DNA of 64,000 nt from JAVBTT01 sp031550325 (GTDB lineage: Bacteria; Bacillota; Clostridia; Oscillospirales; UBA929): NCBI GenBank assembly GCA_031550325.1, contig JAVBOR010000030.1, positions 33,226 through 97,225 on the forward strand, written 5' to 3'. Each line of letters starts with the position of its first letter. Position 1 is the first letter of the stretch. Below the pieces are notes generated by a model. It was not told the DNA's origin. It worked only from the letters and a program-made list of their open reading frames with translations, and searched no databases. Both the position numbers and the translations under genes were made by a program. This document shows positions 58,269-64,000 of the stretch, piece by piece.

Positions 58269-58864
58269 GCCGAGTCGTGTTGTTTGGCGGCACCTTCAAT
58301 CCTCCGCACCTGGGGCATGTCGCGGCCTCCCGCACCGCATCAAACGCGCTGAAACCGTGCACAATGATATGGCTTCCCTCCCGCGAGCCCCCGCACAAAA
58401 CGCTGCCGCCGGGCTCTCCCACGCCGGCCCAGCGCCTGGCGATGTGCGCCCTGGCAGCCCAGGGGCTCCCCGACACGCAAATAAGCGACTTTGAGCTCCT
58501 GGGAGACACGCGCTACACCGTGGACACCGTGCGCGGTCTTGCGCCGCTTTTGGGCGGCGCCGAGCTCTGGCTTCTCATCGGCGGCGACATGCTATTGTCC
58601 CTGCACGAATGGGCCGAGGCTGAAAAGCTTCTTTCGCTTGTCCGGATCGCGGCGCTGTGCCGGCGCGGCGGAGAGCAGGAGGCGCTTCGCCGGCAGGCCG
58701 GCAAGCTGCGCCGGCGCTATGGCGCGTCCATTCGCCTGCTACGGCACGACGCCGTTGAGGTGTCGAGCACCGGGCTTCGCGACATGCTTCAAGAGGGCAG
58801 GGGCGCGGAGTATCTTCCGCCGCCGGTTTACCGGTATATTCTGGAAAATCAGTTGTATTTGTAG
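58265..58864 (+). CDS. nadD: Nicotinate-nucleotide adenylyltransferase
   Basis: 199 residues. Forms deamido-NAD from nicotinate mononucleotide and ATP. The nucleotidyltransferase signature is VVLFGGTFNPPHLGHVAAS and the C-terminal ATP motif VSSTGLRDMLQEG. Overlaps rdgB by 4 bases and is followed by yqeK 8 bases later, a conserved pair in Firmicutes. Confidence 0.96.
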   Translation: MSRVVLFGGTFNPPHLGHVAASRTASNALKPCTMIWLPSREPPHKTLPPGSPTPAQRLAMCALAAQGLPDTQISDFELLGDTRYTVDTVRGLAPLLGGAELWLLIGGDMLLSLHEWAEAEKLLSLVRIAALCRRGGEQEALRRQAGKLRRRYGASIRLLRHDAVEVSSTGLRDMLQEGRGAEYLPPPVYRYILENQLYL

Positions 58865-58872
58865 GTGTTGTT

Positions 58873-59466
58873 ATGCTGAGCTTTGAGGAGCTTTACGCGC
58901 TTGTCCGGGAAAAACTGAGTCCCAAACGTGTGCTGCACGTGCTGGGTGTCGAACAGGAGGCCATCGTGCTCGCCCAGCGCTGGGATGTTGACGTGCAGTC
59001 AGCGCGTCAGGCGGCGCTGCTTCATGATATTACCAAGGAAGTGTCCGACCAGTTGAAACTGTGCGAAGAATGTGGTATAATGGCCGACATATGGCAGCGC
59101 GGCAACGAAAAATTGCTGCACAGCCTGACCGGGGCTTTCTTTGCAGAGCGTTGCGGCGCAAGCGCTGAGGTGGTCCAGGCCATCCGATGGCACACCACCG
59201 CCCGCCCCCAGATGACGCGCCTGGAGCAGGTCCTGTATCTGGCTGATTTTGTCGAGCCGACGAGAAAGCCCATGAAAGGACTCGATCAGCTTCGCGCGCT
59301 GATCTATGAGGATCTCCCGGCCGCCATGCTCAAGGGAATCGTGATTTCCCTGTCTCACCTGCTCAAGCAGGGCAGCGTGATCCACCCTGACAGCTGGCGC
59401 GCGCAGCTGTATTATCTGGAACAAAGTCATGCCCGGAGCGGCCTCTCCGGCAATGAAAAATCATAA
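58873..59466 (+). CDS. yqeK: HD-domain Ap4A hydrolase YqeK
   Basis: 197 residues. HD-type phosphohydrolase: His in KRVLHVLGVEQEA, the HD pair in AALLHDITKEV, His in LLHSLTGAFFAE and IRWHTTARPQMTRLEQVLYLADFVEPTRK. YqeK proteins symmetrically hydrolyse diadenosine tetraphosphate; this assignment rests on family resemblance and the nadD-yqeK-LCP-rsfS order. Confidence 0.92.
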   Translation: MLSFEELYALVREKLSPKRVLHVLGVEQEAIVLAQRWDVDVQSARQAALLHDITKEVSDQLKLCEECGIMADIWQRGNEKLLHSLTGAFFAERCGASAEVVQAIRWHTTARPQMTRLEQVLYLADFVEPTRKPMKGLDQLRALIYEDLPAAMLKGIVISLSHLLKQGSVIHPDSWRAQLYYLEQSHARSGLSGNEKS

Positions 59467-59543
59467 ATCCCCCCAAGTTTCTCTCGGCGAGGCCTGCGGC
59501 AACACTATAAACATATCTGGTTTTTATGGAGAAGGATGAGGTT

Positions 59544-60644
59544 ATGAAATTATTTGGAGGCTCCTCCAACGGAAAACATGCCCAGCGCGGGTCTTCCCGC
59601 GCGCAAAACACGCCAAAACGAGCCAAACGCAGCAGAGGCAGAACGGCGCTGCTGGTCATCGTCACTATTCTCGCGTTAGGTGTCGTCAGTTATGTGCTGC
59701 TGGATACTTTTTTTATCAATCCGCCGGACATCTCCCCGCCTCCCGACATGTCGGGCTCCACACGGCCTGACGTGTCCGGCGCTCCGCTTCCCTCGGGCGC
59801 GTCCCCTTCGTCGAGCTCCCCTGCCCCCCAGCTGCAGTGGAAGGACGGCGTTTACACGGTCTTAATGGTCGGCACCTATGAGGACGGCAACACCGACACC
59901 ATCATGTTCTGTACGCTTGACACCAACAAGCACACGCTCAACGTCATGAGCATTCCGCGCGACACCGCGGTGGACACCGACACGCGCAAACTGAAAAAGA
60001 TCAACGGCGCTTACGCGACCGGAGGCTCGGGCGAAAAGGGCATGGAGGCCCTCTGTCAGGAGGTTTCGACCATCCTGGGCTTTGTCCCCCACCGGTACGC
60101 CATGGTGCAGATGAAGGGCTTTAAGGAGCTTGTTAACGCCATTGGCGGCGTGCAGTTCGACGTCCCGATGAACATGTACTGGTATGACGGCAAAACGACG
60201 ATTGACCTGAAAAAGGGCGATCAGCTTCTCAACGGCGACAAGGCTCTGCAGCTCATGCGATACAGGCACTACGGCTCGAACAACAAAGCAGGCGTCGACC
60301 ATGACGATTACGGGCGCATGGAGATGCAGCAACGGTTTCTCAAGCAGGTGGCCAAACAGACGCTGAGCATCAAGCAGGTGTTTAAAATTCCTCAGTTTGT
60401 GGACATCGCCTCCAGTAACATCAAGCCCACCAACATCAGCGCCGGGGAAATGACCTGGTTTGCCACCGAGCTTCTCAAGCTCGACACCGACAGCATCAGC
60501 TTCTGCACGCTGCCCACCGAGACGTCCGCTGCCAATTACTATGAGAACATAAAGCAGGACGAAGCTCTCGTGCTGATCAACGACACCATCAACCCATACA
60601 CCACCGACGTCACCAAAAGCATGGTGCGCTGGGTGAAACACTAG
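59544..60644 (+). CDS. LytR-CpsA-Psr (LCP) family cell-wall glycopolymer transferase
   Basis: 366 residues. A basic cytoplasmic start and one membrane helix (ALLVIVTILALGVVSYVLLDTFF) are followed by a Pro/Ser linker and the LCP domain: NTDTIMFCTLDTNKHTLNVMSIPRDTAVDTD, KINGAYATGG, VNAIGGVQFDVP, KGDQLLNGDKALQLMRYRH, GRMEMQQRFLKQV. LCP enzymes attach teichoic acids or capsular polymers to peptidoglycan, in keeping with the SLH proteins that need a wall polymer. ATG 59544 is used because GGATGAGG lies just upstream; ATG 59526 has no site. Confidence 0.94.
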   Translation: MKLFGGSSNGKHAQRGSSRAQNTPKRAKRSRGRTALLVIVTILALGVVSYVLLDTFFINPPDISPPPDMSGSTRPDVSGAPLPSGASPSSSSPAPQLQWKDGVYTVLMVGTYEDGNTDTIMFCTLDTNKHTLNVMSIPRDTAVDTDTRKLKKINGAYATGGSGEKGMEALCQEVSTILGFVPHRYAMVQMKGFKELVNAIGGVQFDVPMNMYWYDGKTTIDLKKGDQLLNGDKALQLMRYRHYGSNNKAGVDHDDYGRMEMQQRFLKQVAKQTLSIKQVFKIPQFVDIASSNIKPTNISAGEMTWFATELLKLDTDSISFCTLPTETSAANYYENIKQDEALVLINDTINPYTTDVTKSMVRWVKH

Positions 60645-60655
60645 GAGGCGCATGC

Positions 60656-61003
60656 ATGACTCCACAGGAAATGGTCAAAACCCTGGCGACGGCGCTTGCC
60701 GATAAACAGGCGCGGGAGGTCCGCGTTCTGGAGGTCACCGACCTCACCATTTTGGCGGATTTCTTTATCATCGCCACCGCCACGTCCACCACCCACCTCA
60801 GAACGCTCAGCGACATCTGCGAAATGACCATGAAGGATTTGGGCGAGCCGCCCCGCCATGTGGAGGGACACGCCGGAGCCAATTGGGTTTTGCTGGATTT
60901 CGGCGTTGTGGTTGTTCATCTTTTTTTGCAGGAGACCCGCGCGTTTTATTCGCTCGACCGACTCTGGTCGGACGCCAAAGTATGGAGTGAGGCAGATTTA
61001 TGA
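60656..61003 (+). CDS. rsfS: Ribosomal silencing factor RsfS
   Basis: 115 residues. Binds ribosomal protein L14 and blocks subunit joining in starved cells. LEVTDLTILADFFIIATATSTTHLRTLSD and GHAGANWVLLDFGVVVVHLFLQETRAFYSLDRLW are diagnostic. AGGAGG is 7 bases before the ATG. Overlaps leuS by 4 bases. Confidence 0.96.
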   Translation: MTPQEMVKTLATALADKQAREVRVLEVTDLTILADFFIIATATSTTHLRTLSDICEMTMKDLGEPPRHVEGHAGANWVLLDFGVVVVHLFLQETRAFYSLDRLWSDAKVWSEADL

Positions 61004-63450
61004 GCCGATACGCACCGCAGGAGATCGAAGCCAAGTGGCAGGCGCACTGGCTGGAAAAACAGGTCGGCGCCGCCTCCGAGTCGTCCACTAAAGAAAAGCT
61101 GTATGTGCTGATTGAGTTCCCCTATCCGTCCGGCGCGGGGCTTCACGTCGGCCACACGAGGCCCTACACCGCCATGGACACTGTCGCGCGCGCCAAGCGC
61201 ATGCAAGGGTACAACGTGCTGTTCCCGATCGGCTGGGACGCGTTTGGGCTGCCCGCCGAGAACTACGCCATCAAGAATAAGATTCACCCTTCGATCGTGA
61301 CGAAGCGGAACATTGACGCGTTTCGCCGCCAGGCGCAGAGCCTGGGCTACAGCTTCGACTACAGCCGCGAGGTCGACACGACCGATCCCGGCTACTATAA
61401 GTGGACGCAGTGGATTTTCCTGAAGATGTTTGAAAACGGGCTTGCCTACAAGTCCCTTATGCCGGTCAACTGGTGCACCTCGTGCAAATGCGTCCTGGCC
61501 AACGAGGAAGTCGTTGACGGCGTGTGCGAGCGTTGCGGCAGCGAGGTCATCCACAAGGAAAAAAGCCAGTGGATGCTCAAGATCACGGCCTATGCCCAGC
61601 ACCTTCTCGACGACCTTGACACCGTCAGCTTCCCTTCGCGCGTCAAGGCGCAGCAGCGCAACTGGATTGGCCGCAGCGAAGGCGCGGAGATCAGCTTTTC
61701 AGTCCTCTATGACGGCGTCCCGCAGGCCCAGGCCGCTCCCGTGCGCGGCAGCGGCGAGAAGGACTCGCTTTTGGTGTACACCACGCGGCCCGACACCCTG
61801 TTTGGCGCGACGTACATGGTCATCTCGCCCGAGCATGCGGCGCTTAGCCGCTTTAAGCCCTATCTGCGCAACGCCGCCGAAGTGGATGCCTACCGCGCCA
61901 AGGCCGCGTTGAAGTCGGACTTTGAACGCACCGAGCTTTCCAAGGAAAAAACCGGCGTTATGCTTGAGGGCGTTTCGGCCGTCAATCCGGCCAACGGTGA
62001 AACCATCCCCATTTTCATCTCAGATTATGTGCTCGTGACCTACGGCACAGGCGCGATTATGGCGGTTCCCGGCCACGACACGCGCGACTGGGAGTTTGCC
62101 AAGGCGTTCGGCCTGCCGATTGTTGAGGTCGTGGCCGGCGGCGACGTCGAGAGCGAGGCCTACACCGACGTGGAGACGGGCGTTTTGATCAACTCCGGCT
62201 TTCTCAACGGCCTGGAGGTCGCCGACGCCAAGGAGGCCATGCTGCTCTGGCTGTCCAACAACGGTCTCGGAACCTCCAAAGTGAACTATAAGCTGCGCGA
62301 TTGGGTGTTTGCCCGGCAGCGCTATTGGGGCGAACCCATCCCGATTGTGCACTGCCCGGACTGCGGCCTGGTGCCGCTTCCCGAGAGTGCGCTTCCGCTT
62401 GAGCTTCCCCAGGTGGACAGCTATGAGCCCACAGAGACCGGCGAGAGCCCGCTGGCGGGCATCTCGGAGTTTGTCAACACCACCTGCCCCAAATGCGGCG
62501 GCGCCGCAAAGCGCGAAACCGACACGATGCCGCAATGGGCCGGGTCAAGCTGGTACTTCCTGCGCTACACCGACCCGCACAATGTCACGGCACTCGCGTC
62601 GCCCGAGGCGCTGCGCCGCTGGACGCCGGTTGACTGGTACAACGGCGGCATGGAGCACACGACGCTCCACTTGCTGTACAGCCGCTTCTGGCACAAGTTC
62701 CTGTTCGATATCGGCGTCGTCCCCACGTCCGAGCCGTATATGAAACGCACTACGCACGGCGTCATCCTCGGCCCCGACGGTTTCCGCATGAGCAAAACGC
62801 GCGGCAACGTCGTCGATCCCATGGAGGTCGCCGCGCAGTACGGCGCCGACTCGATGCGCCTGTTCATCCTGTTTATCGGCGACTTTGAAAAGACCGTCAC
62901 CTGGTCCAATCAGGCCGTCAAGGGCTGCCGGAGATTTCTCGACCGCGTGTGGAGCCTTGCCTGCTCCGCCGCAAGCGGCGGGCCGTCCGGCAGGCTGGAG
63001 ACACTGATGCACCGCACGATTCAAAAGGTCACCGAGGACATCGACGCCATGAAATTCAACACGGCGATCGCCGCGCTGATGGCGCTGCTCAACGAGATGG
63101 ACGGCTGCACGCGCGACGATATGCGCACGTTCCTGCGCCTGCTCTGCCCGTTTGCGCCCCACATCTGCGAGGAGCTCTGGCAAAAGGTCGGCGGCGAGGG
63201 GCTTGCGGTCCTGCAGTCCTGGCCGTCCTTTGACCCCTCCAAAACCGTGGAGGACGAGGTGGAACTGGCCGTTCAGGTGGGTGGAAAGCTGCGCTCCACG
63301 ATCAGGGTCGCGCGGGGTGCCGACAAGGACGCCTGCATTGCGGCGGCGCTTGCCGATGAAAAAATTGCCCGTTTGGCCGTCGGCCAAACGCTCATCAAAC
63401 AGATTGTGGTTCCGGACAAGCTGGTCAATCTTGTTTTCAAGCCGCTCTGA
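61000..63450 (+). CDS. leuS: Leucyl-tRNA synthetase
   Basis: 816 residues, complete. HIGH motif as GLHVGHTRPYT within FPYPSGAG; KMSKS motif as FRMSKTRGNV. The editing (CP1) domain is present (TTRPDTLFGATYMVISPEH, TGAIMAVPGHDTRDWEFAKAF). A zinc-ribbon-like CTSCKC...CERCG insertion lies early and CPDCG / CPKCG further on. The C-terminal anticodon-binding domain is intact. Last gene of the coupled run. Confidence 0.98.
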   Translation: MSRYAPQEIEAKWQAHWLEKQVGAASESSTKEKLYVLIEFPYPSGAGLHVGHTRPYTAMDTVARAKRMQGYNVLFPIGWDAFGLPAENYAIKNKIHPSIVTKRNIDAFRRQAQSLGYSFDYSREVDTTDPGYYKWTQWIFLKMFENGLAYKSLMPVNWCTSCKCVLANEEVVDGVCERCGSEVIHKEKSQWMLKITAYAQHLLDDLDTVSFPSRVKAQQRNWIGRSEGAEISFSVLYDGVPQAQAAPVRGSGEKDSLLVYTTRPDTLFGATYMVISPEHAALSRFKPYLRNAAEVDAYRAKAALKSDFERTELSKEKTGVMLEGVSAVNPANGETIPIFISDYVLVTYGTGAIMAVPGHDTRDWEFAKAFGLPIVEVVAGGDVESEAYTDVETGVLINSGFLNGLEVADAKEAMLLWLSNNGLGTSKVNYKLRDWVFARQRYWGEPIPIVHCPDCGLVPLPESALPLELPQVDSYEPTETGESPLAGISEFVNTTCPKCGGAAKRETDTMPQWAGSSWYFLRYTDPHNVTALASPEALRRWTPVDWYNGGMEHTTLHLLYSRFWHKFLFDIGVVPTSEPYMKRTTHGVILGPDGFRMSKTRGNVVDPMEVAAQYGADSMRLFILFIGDFEKTVTWSNQAVKGCRRFLDRVWSLACSAASGGPSGRLETLMHRTIQKVTEDIDAMKFNTAIAALMALLNEMDGCTRDDMRTFLRLLCPFAPHICEELWQKVGGEGLAVLQSWPSFDPSKTVEDEVELAVQVGGKLRSTIRVARGADKDACIAAALADEKIARLAVGQTLIKQIVVPDKLVNLVFKPL

Positions 63451-63510
63451 CCTCCGGGCCTTGCCCCGGCATCCTGACAAATATTTGCGCCTGTGTCAGA
63501 AGGGATTTGC

Positions 63511-63539
63511 TTGACAGAATACACAGATTGAATTATAAT
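63511..63539 (+). promoter_or_regulatory. Consensus sigma-A promoter of rpsU
   Basis: TTGACA (63511-63516), 17 bases, TATAAT (63534-63539). All 12 positions match consensus, so rpsU is transcribed separately from leuS. Confidence 0.85.
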
Positions 63540-63583
63540 ATTTTCATTGCAGGTTGGCTTGCCATGCGGGGGGAGGGAAGATC

Positions 63584-63766
63584 ATGTCTGAAGTTCGTCT
63601 CAAGGATAATGAGTCCTTAGATAGCGCGCTGAAGCGGTTTAAACGAAACTGTGCCAAAGCGGGCATCAACTCCGAGCTCCGTAAACGCGAGCATTACGAG
63701 AGTCCTAGCGTTAAGCGACGTAAAAAGAGCGAGGCCGCTCGCGCCAAAAAGAAAAAATTCAGATAA
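63584..63766 (+). CDS. rpsU: 30S ribosomal protein S21
   Basis: 60 residues: SEVRLKDNESLDSALKRFKRNCAKAG followed by a very basic tail ending AARAKKKKFR. Length and sequence are standard for bS21. ATG 63584 lies 6 bases after GGGAGGGAAG; the upstream extension (MACHAGGGKI) is non-coding. Own consensus promoter and terminator. Confidence 0.96.
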   Translation: MSEVRLKDNESLDSALKRFKRNCAKAGINSELRKREHYESPSVKRRKKSEAARAKKKKFR

Positions 63767-63770
63767 GCCT

Positions 63771-63803
63771 AGCCCCTCGCCTGTTTTATGGCGGGGGGCT
63801 TTA
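63771..63803 (+). terminator. Terminator of rpsU
   Basis: AGCCCCTCGCC (63771-63781) pairs with GGCGGGGGGCT (63790-63800), loop of 8, followed by TTT. Confidence 0.7.
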
Positions 63804-63805
63804 CG

Positions 63806-64000
63806 TTGTCAAAGAACCAAAGGTTCTTAGACTGTAGACAAACCTTCGATTTGTCTACAAAACGGGAGCAGGAACGCGTCTTTGTGAAGACGCGCATTGG
63901 GTGACTTTCCCGGAGTGAATCCGTGAAAGAGTTGTGGTTCTAATTTTTTCGCCTGTCAAGCCTCATTCGTCCTCGCGGGCGGTCGTCCTTCGCCTTGCGG
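63806..64000 (+). repeat. Modular palindromic repeat, chimeric unit cut by the window end
   Basis: The gene-proximal hairpin TGTCAAAGAACC/GGTTCTTAG (63808-63830) is followed by a unit from 63832. Bases 63830-63929 match 33885-33983 with a single inserted A, including the GTGACTTTC arm. After GTGAAAG the sequence changes to AGTTGTGGTTC, as in the units at 6420 and 9215. The right part is beyond the window. Confidence 0.8.

Noticed and set aside
1..64000. tRNA, rRNA, tmRNA or 6S RNA genes
   Set aside because: No T-loop GTTCRANNC with a matching cloverleaf, no 16S/23S signature words and no other conserved RNA core was seen.

Overview
The window reads as chromosome of a GC-rich, endospore-forming member of the Clostridia (Bacillota). 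The evidence is an intact sporulation sigma factor gene (sigK), S-layer-homology (SLH) surface proteins, AddAB instead of RecBCD, CdaR/PucR and DegV family proteins, frequent TTG/GTG starts behind strong AGGAGG ribosome-binding sites, and the conserved Firmicutes order rnc-smc-ftsY. An Oscillospirales-like lineage is plausible but cannot be proven from the sequence. I see no rRNA, tRNA, CRISPR array, prophage or transposase.

Layout. 0-4.7 kb: an SLH-anchored alpha/alpha-barrel protein with an overlapping DUF4430 lipoprotein, then a minus-strand operon (HD protein, flavodoxin-like protein, MFS transporter). 5-9.2 kb: MATE exporter, sigK, aldo/keto reductase, DUF1294 protein. 9.4-13.5 kb: a GNAT-methyltransferase fusion, a short KP-rich peptide gene and a von Willebrand A surface protein. 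14.3-20.8 kb: addB-addA (minus strand). 21.2-25.3 kb: two tandem RCC1-SLH paralogues. 25.4-30.4 kb: glycolytic operon pgk-tpiA-gpmI-eno (minus strand, no gap gene). 30.5-33.8 kb: degV divergent from proBA. 34.5-37.2 kb: a secreted leucine-rich-repeat protein. 37.4-43.5 kb: PucR-type regulator, ftsE-ftsX, M23 murein hydrolase activator, CtpA-type protease, and an unknown gene behind a sigma-E-like promoter. 43.6-63.8 kb: a long housekeeping run, greA-lysS-trmH-dprA-topA-trmFO-plsX-rnc-smc-ftsY-rdgB-nadD-yqeK-LCP-rsfS-leuS-rpsU, with many 4-bp ATGA/GTGA overlaps.

The most unusual content is between the genes. Seven of the larger intergenic gaps hold copies of a modular palindromic repeat. Full units are about 204-212 bp. 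In order, a unit has a hairpin formed by the left terminal inverted repeat, one of three interchangeable second hairpins, a hairpin with a near-constant AGTGAATCC loop but variable arms, a nested hairpin with a conserved core but variable and still complementary outer arms, and a right terminal repeat. Units occur singly, as half units, in a triple array and as chimeras. They usually start just after a stop codon. One supplies the stop codon of the fusion gene, and another reaches into the predicted sigma-E promoter of sigK. I recognise no published family with this combination of features; it recalls BOX, RUP, NEMIS or REP elements only in general style.
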